Notes: generated by a model from the sequence alone, not told the origin. A stretch of 64,000 nucleotides of DNA from Thermoanaerobacter pseudethanolicus ATCC 33223 (GCF_000019085.1 NC_010321.1:1933001-1997000), one strand, 5' to 3'. Numbered from the stretch's first letter, positions 18,575 through 27,107 are shown. Numbers and translations: made by a program.

Positions 18575-19367
18575 CTTTGAGTTGCTCCTTTCCATTTAGT
18601 GAGGGAATGACGTAAGGAGTATGGGTAACAGGATTTTCAAATACTTCCACATCTATTGAAAAGGCTGATTTTATATTGTTCAATGTTAAAACATTTCTGG
18701 GAGACCCAGATGCTATTATTTTGCCTTCTTTCATAATGAAAATCTCATCACAAAACTGTGAAGCGAGGTTAATATCGTGAAGCACAACAATTACAAGTAT
18801 TCCTTTTAAAGATAAATCTTTTACAAGAGATAGTATTTCAACTTGGTATTTTATATCAAGGTGAGAAACTGGCTCATCCATGAGTAAAATTCGAGCTTTT
18901 TGTGCTAATGCCCTCGCTATATACACCCTTTGCCTTTCACCGCCGCTTAACTCTTTTATACTTTTGTCTTTAAACTGCCATGTATTTGTAATTTCCATGC
19001 ACTCTCTTACAATATCTCTGTCTTCTTTTCTCTCCGACTGAAACCTTTTAAGATAAGGAATTCTTCCCATCATTACTACGTCATAACAGTTAAATTCAAA
19101 GTCGTAAACTATATCTTGAGGCACATAACCTATATATTTTGCCTTTTCTTTTATAGTAAAGTCTTTGATATTTTTCCCTAACACAAAGACATTACCATAA
19201 GTTGACGTCAAATACCCTGATATATTCTTTAAAAGTGTAGTCTTGCCACTTCCATTTGCACCAATTATCCCTATCACTATGCTTTTATTTATGGTGAAAT
19301 CTATCCCTCTTAAAACTTCCCTTTCCCCATAAGAAAAATGTAATTTATCTACCTGTAAAATAGCCAT
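18567..19367 (-). CDS. btuD: Corrinoid ABC transporter ATP-binding protein
   Basis: FecE/BtuD-family ATPase: Walker A 'IGANGSGKTTLLKNI', Q-loop 'YVPQD', signature 'ELSGGERQRVYIARAL', Walker B 'ARILLMDEPVSHLD' and the H-loop 'VVLHDINLAS'. Siderophore and B12 ATPases are similar. The B12 assignment comes from the cobalamin riboswitch and the cobamide genes on both sides. The ATG at 19367 is the likely start; AAGGA lies upstream. It follows btuC by 4 bp and overlaps cbiA. Confidence 0.9.
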   Translation of the reverse strand: MAILQVDKLHFSYGEREVLRGIDFTINKSIVIGIIGANGSGKTTLLKNISGYLTSTYGNVFVLGKNIKDFTIKEKAKYIGYVPQDIVYDFEFNCYDVVMMGRIPYLKRFQSERKEDRDIVRECMEITNTWQFKDKSIKELSGGERQRVYIARALAQKARILLMDEPVSHLDIKYQVEILSLVKDLSLKGILVIVVLHDINLASQFCDEIFIMKEGKIIASGSPRNVLTLNNIKSAFSIDVEVFENPVTHTPYVIPSLNGKEQLKVV

Positions 19368-19371
19368 ATCA

Positions 19372-20364
19372 TCACATTCCTTCACTTTTTTGTTTGCTCT
19401 TTATTAACAGATACAAAAAGAATGGTCCTCCAAATGCCGCAGTAATTATCCCAATTGGAATTTCCATTGGTTTTAAAATAACTCGTGCTAATAGGTCTGC
19501 AAAAGTCAAAAATATTGCTCCTGATATTGCACTAAAAGGTACCAAAACTCTATTGTCAGGTCCTACAATAAGCCTTGATATATGAGGCACAATAAGTCCA
19601 ACAAAACCTATAATTCCACCGACTGATACAGCTGTTGCAGTAACTAATGACCCTGTCACAAGAATTATTTTTTTGACCAGTTCTGTGTTGACACCTAAAT
19701 GTTCGGCAACTTCTTCTCCTGTCAATATTGCATTTACATCCCTTGAAAATACATACATCATAAAAGAGCCAATTATTATTATAGGAGTAGTAAAGACCAC
19801 ACTATTCCAATTTATGAGGCTAAATCCTCCCATAGTCCAAAAAACAATTCGAGAAAACTCATCATGGTTTAAAAGCATCATGAGAGAGATAATTGCAGAC
19901 ATAAAAGCACTTATAGCTATACCTGCCAATAACATTGTGGTCATGGATACTCTTGTGCCAGTTTTAGAAATAGTGTATACGAAAAATACAGTCATTAAAG
20001 AAGTAATAAATGCCATAAAACTAAGTCCAAATATTCCAAGTCCTAATATTATCGCAATAGTAGCTCCAAAAGCCGCTCCTGATGATACACCCAATACATA
20101 AGGGTCTGCCATTGGATTTCTCAAAAGCCCTTGAAAAAATGTCCCAACAACAGAAAGTCCCATACCTACAATCGCAGATTCAATAGCTCTTGGAAGTCTT
20201 AAATTAAGGATTATTGTCCTAGAGGTTTCACTGCCACCGCCCAAAAAAACATTTAAAATCTCCTGCAGGGGTATTTTTACCGCCCCTGCAGAAATTGATA
20301 AAATCATGGTAAAGACAAGCAGTGAAAAGGCTGTACCAAAATACATCCCTTTTTTTACTCCCAC
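19372..20364 (-). CDS. btuC: Corrinoid ABC transporter permease
   Basis: FecCD/BtuC-family permease with about ten hydrophobic helices. Family signatures are 'NLRLPRAIESAIVGMGLSVVGTFFQGLLRNPMADPYVLGVSSGAAFGA', 'LGVNTELVKK', 'GGIIGFVGLIVPHISRLIVGPDNRVLVPFSAISGAIFLTFADLLARV' and 'PIGIITAAFGGPFFLYLL'. The GTG at 20364 directly after the btuF stop has GGAGG at suitable distance. An in-frame TTG start at 20409 would overlap btuF by 44 bp and is less likely. The substrate is inferred from the riboswitch and neighbours. Confidence 0.9.
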   Translation of the reverse strand: MGVKKGMYFGTAFSLLVFTMILSISAGAVKIPLQEILNVFLGGGSETSRTIILNLRLPRAIESAIVGMGLSVVGTFFQGLLRNPMADPYVLGVSSGAAFGATIAIILGLGIFGLSFMAFITSLMTVFFVYTISKTGTRVSMTTMLLAGIAISAFMSAIISLMMLLNHDEFSRIVFWTMGGFSLINWNSVVFTTPIIIIGSFMMYVFSRDVNAILTGEEVAEHLGVNTELVKKIILVTGSLVTATAVSVGGIIGFVGLIVPHISRLIVGPDNRVLVPFSAISGAIFLTFADLLARVILKPMEIPIGIITAAFGGPFFLYLLIKSKQKSEGM

Positions 20365-20365
20365 T

Positions 20366-21313
20366 TTACTTAAATGCCTCCGGATGTAAGAATTTTGCGA
20401 TTTCTTCAAGTCCTAAAACAATTCTATTAGAAGCTCTTGATATTATGTCGTCATTGCTTATCACAAATACTTTGTCATTTTTAACAGCATTAGTATCTTT
20501 ATATCCTGCCATGTTTTTAATGTCTTTCACATCCCCTGCATGAGGAGAAGTTATTATCACATCAGGATTTTTCTTGACTAATTCTTCTACGCTGTACTGC
20601 GCCCAACCATTTACATCCTCTGCAACGTTTTTGCCACCTGCAAGGTTTATAAGCTCATCAATAAATGTGCCTTTACCTGCTGTCCAGTTTCCGTCAAGAG
20701 ATACCAGATAAAATACGCTGACTTTTGGAAGCTCTTTGACTTTGTCATTTATTTCTTTTATTTTATCTTGCATTTGTTTAATTAACTCTTCGCCTTTTTT
20801 CTCAGTTCCTGTTATTTGGCCTATTATTCTTATAGACTGGTATATCTGGTCAATGTTTTTTGCCTCCAACATTACAACAGGTATACCCATTTTTTCTAAA
20901 GATTCCATTTGCTCTTTACCGGAAAGAGTGGAAGCAAATATTATATCAGGCTTTTGAGCAGTAATCGCTTCTACATTTGGCCCTTTAAACCCCCCCACTT
21001 TGGGTACATCCTTGACCTCAGGTGGATAATTGTCAAAGTCTGTAACACCCACTACTTTATTTCCTGCTCCTAAAGCATATATAAGCTCTGTTGTAGAAGG
21101 TGCAAGAGAAACTATCCTTTGGGGTTCTTTCTCTATAGTTACTTCTCTTCCTAAAAAGTCTGTAACTTTTAAAGGAAACTGTGTTTTTACAGTTTCAGTT
21201 GCTGTTTGAGATGTATCTTGTGGCTTTGTAGCATTGTTTGTTGAACAAGCCGCCAGTGAAAACATTAAAGCAAAGACTACCAATAAAGCAAGTAAACCTT
21301 TAAATTTTCTCAT
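20366..21313 (-). CDS. btuF: Corrinoid ABC transporter substrate-binding lipoprotein
   Basis: Cluster A-III binding protein. The N-terminus is a lipoprotein signal with the lipobox 'LMFSLAACSTN' (lipidated Cys near residue 23). The Fe/B12-type binding domain follows: 'REVTIEKEPQRIVSLAPSTTELIYALGAGNKVVGVTDFDNYPPEV', 'KVGGFKGPNVEAITAQKPDIIF'. It is the first gene of the long operon, behind a cobalamin riboswitch, which supports a corrinoid rather than a siderophore. Length 315 residues. Confidence 0.91.
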   Translation of the reverse strand: MRKFKGLLALLVVFALMFSLAACSTNNATKPQDTSQTATETVKTQFPLKVTDFLGREVTIEKEPQRIVSLAPSTTELIYALGAGNKVVGVTDFDNYPPEVKDVPKVGGFKGPNVEAITAQKPDIIFASTLSGKEQMESLEKMGIPVVMLEAKNIDQIYQSIRIIGQITGTEKKGEELIKQMQDKIKEINDKVKELPKVSVFYLVSLDGNWTAGKGTFIDELINLAGGKNVAEDVNGWAQYSVEELVKKNPDVIITSPHAGDVKDIKNMAGYKDTNAVKNDKVFVISNDDIISRASNRIVLGLEEIAKFLHPEAFK

Positions 21314-21346
21314 AAGTACCCTCCTAATTTAAATTTTTCAAGTATC

Positions 21347-21382
21347 AAAAAAAGGTCTACCCCACGGAGGTAGACCTTTTTT
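21347..21382 (-). terminator. Riboswitch-linked terminator upstream of btuF
   Basis: On the minus strand AAAAAAGGTCTACC pairs with GGTAGACCTTTTTT around a 7-nt loop, ending in a run of seven T. It lies between the aptamer and the btuF start, so it is the likely regulated terminator. It is one of the strongest hairpins in the window. Confidence 0.85.
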
Positions 21383-21437
21383 GCCAAAATTAAGCATAAA
21401 AATTCCATTCCACCTTCCCTCCGAAGGCGAACTTCCG

Positions 21438-21612
21438 AAATCTTATGGCAGGTCTCCTGGCTCGCGATTCATCTTCCACCCTGCCTTCCCACCCGGCACA
21501 TCTCTTGAGTGCCAAGCAGTGGCTTATTAGGGCTTCATCCTCGCTCACAGTAGCGGGGGCTGCAGCGGATTTTCACCGCTTTCCCTTTTAACTTCTCAAG
21601 ACCATAAGATTT
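21438..21612 (-). ncRNA. Cobalamin riboswitch controlling the btuFCD-cob operon
   Basis: Minus-strand aptamer blocks: a closing stem AAATCTTATGG (complement at 21438-21448) with CCATAAGATTT (21602-21612), AAAGGGAAAGCGGTGAAAA, 'CCGCTACTGTGAGCGAGGATGAA', the B12 box AAGCCACTG, 'CCGGGTGGGAAGGCAGG' and 'CCAGGAGACCTGCC'. No other promoter-sized gap follows for about 16 kb, so this element probably controls everything from btuF to hemL. Confidence 0.95.
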
Positions 21613-21683
21613 TTTGTATTCACTTGTACACCTATATTTTACATCTACTTATCATTTAAGTCAATTCCCTTATTCATGGCTAT

Positions 21684-22052
21684 CTATTTGCCTTGAAAAA
21701 TATGTATCAAGTTTCTTATAATAGAGTCAAGGATATCTCCTCTAAGAGAACCAATGAACGATTCAATGCGTTCAACATCTACAGCACGTATTTGGTCTAA
21801 TAATGCAATTGAATCTTTTGGCAATCCACCATTTCCTGCCGGTATCCTATAGTACAAATTAAGATTTTGATTTGCCCATTCTCCATCTCGTGTCGTTAAT
21901 GGAACTACTATTATAAGCGGATACCTCATAGGTCCTTTTGGTACTGCTACTACAACAACCGGCCTTTTGCCTTCCTGTTCATGCCCTTTTGGAATATGAG
22001 TAGGAAAAGAAAGAAGGAGGACGTCTCCCGGTTTTATATCATTTTTCATCAT
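21684..22052 (-). CDS. PemK/MazF-family toxin (endoribonuclease)
   Basis: The protein of about 122 residues has the MazF/PemK fold signatures 'IKPGDVLLLSFP', 'GKRPVVVVAVP', 'PLIIVVPLTTRD' and 'SIALLDQIRAVDVERIESFIGSL'. The arginines of GKRP and TTRD and the late 'LDQIRAVD' match the conserved blocks. These enzymes cut mRNA at short motifs. The ATG at 22052 has AAGGAGG eight bases upstream and overlaps the antitoxin stop, the usual coupled arrangement. The cleavage motif cannot be predicted from sequence. Confidence 0.82.
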   Translation of the reverse strand: MMKNDIKPGDVLLLSFPTHIPKGHEQEGKRPVVVVAVPKGPMRYPLIIVVPLTTRDGEWANQNLNLYYRIPAGNGGLPKDSIALLDQIRAVDVERIESFIGSLRGDILDSIIRNLIHIFQGK

Positions 22053-22308
22053 CAGGTCTTCCTCCTTCAATAATTAGCCCTACTCCTTCTATATATTTGA
22101 CGGGACGACCCTGTGGTGGACCTTCAGTTCCCCAGTCATACTCCGGAAGTTCTGTTAATTCCGCATTTAACCATTCTTTGTCTTCTTTTTCCATTTCTTT
22201 TTTGTTTTTTTCATTTAAATATTCTATAAAATCAATAATTTCCTTTACTTTGTCTTCTGGTAATCTATCTATATATTCTTTTGCTTTCTTCCTCACTGCA
22301 TTATCCAT
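22039..22308 (-). CDS. Putative antitoxin of the MazF/PemK pair
   Basis: An 89-residue acidic, helical protein ('KEYIDRLPEDKVKEIIDFIEYLNEKNKKEM', then a charged linker and 'PPQGRPVKYIEGVGLIIEGGRPDDEK'). The N-terminal half looks like a DUF2281/short-helix DNA-binding module. The extended C-terminal tail is the kind of segment that wraps around MazF toxins. Its frame overlaps the toxin gene start. Function is inferred from position; no named antitoxin family was recognised with certainty. Confidence 0.65.
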   Translation of the reverse strand: MDNAVRKKAKEYIDRLPEDKVKEIIDFIEYLNEKNKKEMEKEDKEWLNAELTELPEYDWGTEGPPQGRPVKYIEGVGLIIEGGRPDDEK

Positions 22309-22381
22309 AACTCCACCACCAATTTTTATCGATAATCTTATATTTTATTATAACCCTCACATAGAAAAAACTCAATAAAAA

Positions 22382-23515
22382 TTAGTTTTCTGGTTTTGGT
22401 CCATAATACTGATAATAGTAAGCTTTTAACATGCCATTGTAAAGCTTTCTTTTTTTAGAAGCCTCTCTTCCAAAGAGTTTCTCAAATTTTTCATGGGAAG
22501 TAAGTATATAAAAAGACCATGTGTCAAGCTTTTTAAAAACTTTTCCCATCTCTTTATAAAGTTTTTCTACTTCCTTTAATTTCCCCATCCTTTCACCATA
22601 AGGAGGATTGCATATTATAACACCATATTTATCATCTGTTTTTAAATCTTTTAATGAGATATTTTCAAAAGTTATGTATTTCTCTACACCAGCTTTACGC
22701 GCATTGTCTTTTGACAATTTGATGGCGTTTTCGTCAATGTCATATCCTTTTATGTTTAAAGTTATATCTTTTTTAATAGCACCAACTGCTTCTTCTCTTG
22801 CTTCTTTCCATAATTTATTTGATATTCTCCACCATTTTTCGGAAACAAATTGTCGTTTTAAACCTGGTGCGAGATTTATTCCAATCATAGCTGCTTCAAT
22901 TGGAATCGTTCCAGAGCCACAAAAAGGATCTATCAAAGGTCTATCTGGTTTCCAAAAGCTCAGCATTATCATAGCGGCAGCCAAAGTTTCTCTCAAAGGT
23001 GCTTCATTGGATATGACTCTATAGCCTCTTTTGTGTAAACCGTCACCACTCGTGTCAATCATAAGTGTTACCTTGTCTTTCATTAATGAAAATTTTATTT
23101 TATAAGTTGCGCCGTTTTCTTCAAACCATTCTTTTTTGTATTTCTTCTTAAGCCTTTCCACAACAGCTTTTTTAACTATTGCCTGACAGTCAGACACGCT
23201 GAAAAGCTTGGATTTTATTGAATAACCCTCCACAGGAAACCTGCCATCTTCAGGTATCCAATCTTCCCAGTGAAGAGCCTTTGTACCTTCAAAAAGTTCT
23301 TCAAAAGTTGTGGCAGTAAATTCCCCTATTTTTACGTATATTCTCTCTGCCGTTCTAATCCAAAGATTAGAACGGCATAAAGCCATCTCATCGCCTACAA
23401 AAGTGACTTTTCCATTCTCTACAGTGACATCTTTATACCCTAACTCTTTTACCTCTCTTGCAGTTATTGCTTCAACACCAAAAAGAGTAGATGCTATAAA
23501 TTCTATTTTTGACAT
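22382..23515 (-). CDS. THUMP-domain class I RNA methyltransferase (RlmL/YpsC family)
   Basis: Predicted 23S rRNA guanine-N2 methyltransferase. Residues 1 to about 160 hold the ferredoxin-like and THUMP region ('FIASTLFGVEAITAREVKELGY', 'GDGLHKRGYR'). The methyltransferase core follows, with 'EAPLRETLAAAMI', 'PLIDPFCGSGTIPIEAAMIG' (SAM motif I), 'YDIDENAIKLSKDNARKAG' and the catalytic 'IICNPPYGERMG' (NPPY). The 377-residue length fits the monofunctional Gram-positive form, lacking the RlmK half. It is a stand-alone gene with a short promoter gap upstream. Confidence 0.88.
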   Translation of the reverse strand: MSKIEFIASTLFGVEAITAREVKELGYKDVTVENGKVTFVGDEMALCRSNLWIRTAERIYVKIGEFTATTFEELFEGTKALHWEDWIPEDGRFPVEGYSIKSKLFSVSDCQAIVKKAVVERLKKKYKKEWFEENGATYKIKFSLMKDKVTLMIDTSGDGLHKRGYRVISNEAPLRETLAAAMIMLSFWKPDRPLIDPFCGSGTIPIEAAMIGINLAPGLKRQFVSEKWWRISNKLWKEAREEAVGAIKKDITLNIKGYDIDENAIKLSKDNARKAGVEKYITFENISLKDLKTDDKYGVIICNPPYGERMGKLKEVEKLYKEMGKVFKKLDTWSFYILTSHEKFEKLFGREASKKRKLYNGMLKAYYYQYYGPKPEN

Positions 23516-23617
23516 ATTTTATCTCCTTTTGCCTCTAAGTTTAACTAATTCAACCTTATTATATCACTTACATCTATAAATATATATCATTTTTTCCCTT
23601 TTATCTTGTTTTTATTG

Positions 23618-23626
23618 TGATATAAT
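23618..23626 (+). promoter_or_regulatory. Extended -10 promoter for the Uma2 gene
   Basis: TGATATAAT contains the TG extension and a perfect TATAAT (23621-23626), 45 bp before the chosen start. No good -35 hexamer sits at 17 bp, which is common with extended -10 promoters. Confidence 0.5.
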
Positions 23627-23670
23627 TAAAATAATAATATAAGTTAATGATAGATGATGGAGGGTATTTT

Positions 23671-24243
23671 ATGCCATTGCCCGAAAAAAATAAAAAATAT
23701 ACTTATGCCGACTATTTAACCTGGTCTGAAGAAGAAAGATGGGAAATTATTAATGGTGTTCCCTATCTACAAGCAGCTCCAACATGGCAACATCAAGCAG
23801 TATTGTTAGATCTAGCAAGGCAATTTGCAAACTATCTGCAGGATAAATCTTGCAGAGTATTTACTGCTCCTTTCGATTTGCGAATACCAGAAGCAAATGA
23901 AAAAGATGAAGAAACTATCAATGTAGTACAGCCTGATATAATCATTATATGTGATAATTCAAGACTTAAAAAGACAGGTTATTATGGAGTTCCAGAATTG
24001 ATTATAGAAGTAGTTTCTCCTTCAACTGGTCAAAAAGATAAAATAGAAAAGTTTAATTTATACGAAAAAGCAGGGGTAAAAGAATATTGGATTGTAGAAC
24101 CTGATGAAAAGGTGGTTATGGTATTCACACTTGAAGAAGGACGTTATGGAAGACCCCAAATGTATTCTGAAGAGGATAAAGTAAAAGTTAGTATATTTGA
24201 TGACCTTGTAATTGATTTAAAGCCTGTATTTGAGAGAATTTAA
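23671..24243 (+). CDS. Uma2 family (DUF820) putative endonuclease
   Basis: A PD-(D/E)XK-fold protein of about 190 residues. It shows the family N-terminus 'YTYADYLTWSEEERWEIINGVPYL', 'HQAVLLDLARQFANYL', 'VFTAPFDLRI', the catalytic core 'VVQPDIIIICD' and 'LIIEVVSPSTGQKDKIEKFNLYEKAGVKEYWIVEP' (E-x-x-S-P-S-T), and a short C-terminal strand region. The ATG at 23671 has GGAGG seven bases upstream; an ATG at 23647 lacks one. No transposase or partner is adjacent. Family members are frequent in cyanobacteria and scattered in Firmicutes; their biological role is unknown. Confidence 0.85.
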   Translation: MPLPEKNKKYTYADYLTWSEEERWEIINGVPYLQAAPTWQHQAVLLDLARQFANYLQDKSCRVFTAPFDLRIPEANEKDEETINVVQPDIIIICDNSRLKKTGYYGVPELIIEVVSPSTGQKDKIEKFNLYEKAGVKEYWIVEPDEKVVMVFTLEEGRYGRPQMYSEEDKVKVSIFDDLVIDLKPVFERI

Positions 24244-24245
24244 AA

Positions 24246-24282
24246 AACAAACTGAGGGTGTTTCTAAAGTTCCCTCAGTTTG
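24246..24282 (-). terminator. Intrinsic terminator of the TPM-domain gene
   Basis: CAAACTGAGGG (24248-24258) and CCCTCAGTTTG (24272-24282) form a perfect 11-bp stem. Read on the minus strand it ends in TTTGTTTTTTAA, a good U-tract. On the plus strand the tail is weak, so it mainly serves the minus gene ending at 24304. Confidence 0.65.
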
Positions 24283-24303
24283 ATAAAAACTAAGATATCT
24301 AGT

Positions 24304-25101
24304 TCAGCGGCTGGCTCCTCCGCCTCCGGCAGAACCTCCGCCGAAGCCTCCCCCGCCGCCAAAACCTCCGCCGCCAAAGCCACCACCTCTAAAGCCTCCA
24401 AATCCTCCTGAGCCAAAGCTTCCTGGACCCCACCAGTCCCTTCTTATATTTCTTCCTCCTCTTCCAAAGATAATAAATATTAAAATAAGTATAATCACTA
24501 CAGCAATATCTTCCCATGATATACCACTATCATTGCTACTTGTATTGACACTGTATTTGGAAGCATCCAATCCCTGAAGGTCTATATTGTACTCTTTTGC
24601 AACCCTTGAGGCTATAGCCATATAACCGGCGTATATGCCTTTAGAGTACTCGCCTTTTGCCCAAGAAGTTAAAACAAAATCGTCTAAAATCCTTCCTGCA
24701 ACAGAATCCGGTATTGCCCCTTCCAAGCCATAACCTACATCAATTCTCACTTTTCCAGCCTGACCTTTTAAAAGTCTGTCTTTTACCACTAAAAGGAGAA
24801 CACCGTTGTTTTTCTCCTTGTCTCCTATTCCCCATTTTCTAAAAAGGCTAAGAGAATATTCCTCAATTGGGTAATCTCCAATGCTGTCAACTGTAACAAC
24901 TATTATTTGTGCCTTTGTGGCATCATCTAAAGCTTTCCCTACTTTTTCGATCTCTTCTATATCATTTTGAGACATAAGCCCCGCATAATCATATACATAT
25001 TTAAACTGAATAGGTTTAGATGGAACATCAGGTGCAGAAAAAGCTATGGAATTAAATAATAATAAAAAGGCAATTGCAATTAAAAAAATTCCCTTTTTCA
25101 T
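24304..25101 (-). CDS. TPM-domain (YgcG/DUF477) membrane-anchored protein
   Basis: 265 residues: a signal sequence ('LIAIAFLLLFNSIAFSAPD'), then the TPM domain from about 35 to 180 ('YVYDYAGLMSQNDIEEIEKVGKALDD', 'IIVVTVDSIGDYPIEEYSLSLFRKWGIG', 'NGVLLLVVKDR', 'VRIDVGYGLEGAIPD'). A single transmembrane helix near 198-212 ('DIAVVIILILIFIIFG') and a long glycine-rich tail of GGFGG-type repeats follow. These proteins face the outside and are often linked with LemA proteins; a lemA gene lies 8 kb away. The function is poorly understood, with roles proposed in photosystem repair in plants. Confidence 0.82.
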   Translation of the reverse strand: MKKGIFLIAIAFLLLFNSIAFSAPDVPSKPIQFKYVYDYAGLMSQNDIEEIEKVGKALDDATKAQIIVVTVDSIGDYPIEEYSLSLFRKWGIGDKEKNNGVLLLVVKDRLLKGQAGKVRIDVGYGLEGAIPDSVAGRILDDFVLTSWAKGEYSKGIYAGYMAIASRVAKEYNIDLQGLDASKYSVNTSSNDSGISWEDIAVVIILILIFIIFGRGGRNIRRDWWGPGSFGSGGFGGFRGGGFGGGGFGGGGGFGGGSAGGGGASR

Positions 25102-25377
25102 TTTGCCTCTCCCTATCTTAATATTTTGTAATTAACTTAATGCTTTAAAAATATCATTCTTTCGCTAAATTTAAACTATTTTAATGTATTACTGTTCATG
25201 TCTAGTATATTAGCATAGATAATAATAAGTATCAACACAAATTTTTAAAATATGCTGGCTTTTTAAAAAAAGTTATACTATTATCCTGAGAATCGTTAGA
25301 CTTCAAATAGGAAGAGGCATATTTTAAAAATATTCGCATTCATGTCAAAAGAACATTATCAAACTTTTATCTCTTTT

Positions 25378-25791
25378 TTACAAAATTTCCTGAAGCGTTT
25401 TCCACGCAAGTAAAGCACATTTTACGCGGGCAGGAAAGTCAGATACTCCCTGCAGTACTTGAGCATCACCTAATTCATCAAGATTTACATCTTTTTTGTG
25501 CATCATGTCTATAAATTGTTGCACAAGCCTTAAAGCTTCTTTTTTGTCTTTCCCTTTTATAAGGTCTATCATCATAGAGGTTGAGGCTTGGCTTATGGCA
25601 CACCCATGGCCCGTGAAAGAAGCATCTTCTATAATGTCACCATTCATTTTTAAATAAAGAGTAATATTGTCGCCGCAAAGAGGATTGTAACCTCTTTCTT
25701 TGTGGGTAGCATCTTTAAGTTCTTTTTCATGGGGAGAGTTTTCGTAATGTTCCATTATAACCTCAGAATAAAGCTGATTCAAATCGCTCAT
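25378..25791 (-). CDS. sufU: Iron-sulfur cluster assembly scaffold SufU
   Basis: About 137 residues, with the IscU/SufU cysteines in 'GYNPLCGDNITLYL', 'TGHGCAISQASTSMMIDLIKGK' and 'FPARVKCALLAWKTL'. The 18-20 residue insertion between the second and third conserved blocks ('HKKDVNLDELGDAQVLQGVSD') marks the Gram-positive SufU type rather than IscU. It overlaps sufS by the ATGA junction. SufU accepts sulfur from SufS in the characterised Bacillus system, as a zinc-dependent sulfurtransferase. The rest of a suf operon (sufBCD) is not here. Confidence 0.92.
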   Translation of the reverse strand: MSDLNQLYSEVIMEHYENSPHEKELKDATHKERGYNPLCGDNITLYLKMNGDIIEDASFTGHGCAISQASTSMMIDLIKGKDKKEALRLVQQFIDMMHKKDVNLDELGDAQVLQGVSDFPARVKCALLAWKTLQEIL

Positions 25792-27017
25792 TTGAACCAC
25801 TTCCTGACTTTTTTTAGTCCTTCCACAAGGGCATCAATATCCTCAAAATCGTTATAGAGATAAAAGCTTGCTCTTACAGTTGCAGGAACGCCTAAGTATC
25901 TCATTAAAGGCAGACAACAGTGGTGCCCACTTCTTACAGCAATTCCTTCTTCGTCTAGTATTGTAGCAACGTCGTGAGGATGGACACCTTCTACATTGAA
26001 GGAAATTAAGCCTCCCCTTTCCTTCGCATCGTTGGGGCCATACAATTTTACAAAGTCTAATTCTTTCATTTTCTGAAGGCCATACTCCAAAAGCTCGCCT
26101 TCGTGATTATGAATATTGGAAAGCCCAATTTTTTCTATATAATCTATTGCAGAAACAAGCACACAAGCCCCTTTTACGTTGGGAGTACCTGCTTCAAATT
26201 TAAGAGGTGGGGGAGCAAAAGTTGCACGGTCTTCAAAGACTTCGTCTATCATCTCTCCACCTCTTAAAAAAGGAGGCACATCAGAAAGCAAGTCCTCTTT
26301 TATATAAAGTACACCGATTCCCATAGGTCCGAGCATCTTGTGACCAGAAAAAGCAAAAAAGTCACAGCCTATTCTTTGTACATCAATCGGCATATGAGGT
26401 ACACTTTGTGCTCCATCTATTAACACTTTTGCGCCGTATTTGTGGGCAATATGTGTAATCTCCTCCACAGGATTTATTATGCCCAAAACATTTGACATAT
26501 GCTGCACAGCAACTAATTTTACTTTGTCAGACATTTTTTCTTTAAAGTCTTTCATAGAAAGCCTAAAATTCTCATCAAGGTGGACATATTTGAGTCCCGC
26601 CTTTTTAGCTTCCGCTACCATTTGCCATGGAAGTATATTACTGTGGTGTTCAGCTATGGTAAGTAGTATTTCGTCTCCTTCGTTTATATGCTTCATCCCC
26701 CAACTGTAGGCTATAAAGTTTATAGACTCTGTTGTATTTCTTGTGAAAACTATAGACTCTTCTCTTTTTGCGTTAATAAATTTTTTTACTCTTTCTCTTG
26801 CCTCTTCATAAGCCTGTGTGGAAAGAGCGCTTAAATAGTGTGGGCTTCTGTATACATTGGCGTTTAATTCTTCATAATATTTATCCATAGCTTTTATGAC
26901 TTCAATTGGCTTTTGAGTTGTGGCAGCATTGTCAAGGTAAATAAGCTTTTTACCATGAGGTTTAACATTCAATATAGGAAAGTCTTTTTTAATCTTTTCT
27001 ACATCAACATATTTCAC
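25788..27017 (-). CDS. sufS: Cysteine desulfurase SufS
   Basis: PLP enzyme releasing sulfur from cysteine for Fe-S cluster assembly. Class II desulfurase features: 'IYLDNAATTQKPIEVI', 'RSPHYLSALST', 'VFTRNTTESINFIA', 'TIAEHHSNILPWQ', the PLP lysine in 'FFAFSGHKMLGPMGIGVLY', 'VRSGHHCCLPLMRYLGV' with the active-site cysteine. The GTG at 27017 is favoured because GGAGGAGG precedes it; an ATG six codons upstream lies within that site. It is coupled to sufU and is preceded by an inverted repeat. Confidence 0.93.
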   Translation of the reverse strand: MKYVDVEKIKKDFPILNVKPHGKKLIYLDNAATTQKPIEVIKAMDKYYEELNANVYRSPHYLSALSTQAYEEARERVKKFINAKREESIVFTRNTTESINFIAYSWGMKHINEGDEILLTIAEHHSNILPWQMVAEAKKAGLKYVHLDENFRLSMKDFKEKMSDKVKLVAVQHMSNVLGIINPVEEITHIAHKYGAKVLIDGAQSVPHMPIDVQRIGCDFFAFSGHKMLGPMGIGVLYIKEDLLSDVPPFLRGGEMIDEVFEDRATFAPPPLKFEAGTPNVKGACVLVSAIDYIEKIGLSNIHNHEGELLEYGLQKMKELDFVKLYGPNDAKERGGLISFNVEGVHPHDVATILDEEGIAVRSGHHCCLPLMRYLGVPATVRASFYLYNDFEDIDALVEGLKKVRKWFK

Positions 27018-27048
27018 TTTAAAATCCTCCTCCATATATGACCCTTTT

Positions 27049-27107
27049 AGGTTAATTTATTGTGAAACCAATTATTTTTAGAGCCTTTTGAGGTTTCACA
27101 ATAACCT
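27049..27107. repeat. Long inverted repeat in the sufS leader
   Basis: The right arm GGTTTCACAATAACCT (27092-27107) is the complement of AGGTT plus ATTGTGAAACC in the left arm (27049-27069), which differs only by a 5-nt insertion. The loop is 22 nt. It lies about 30 bp upstream of the sufS start, so it could be an operator or a leader RNA hairpin. There is no U-tract, so it is not a simple terminator. Confidence 0.5.

Noticed and set aside
24246..24282. Terminator for the plus-strand Uma2 gene
   Set aside because: The hairpin is perfect, but on the plus strand it is followed by GATAAAA rather than a T-run; it fits the minus-strand gene better.
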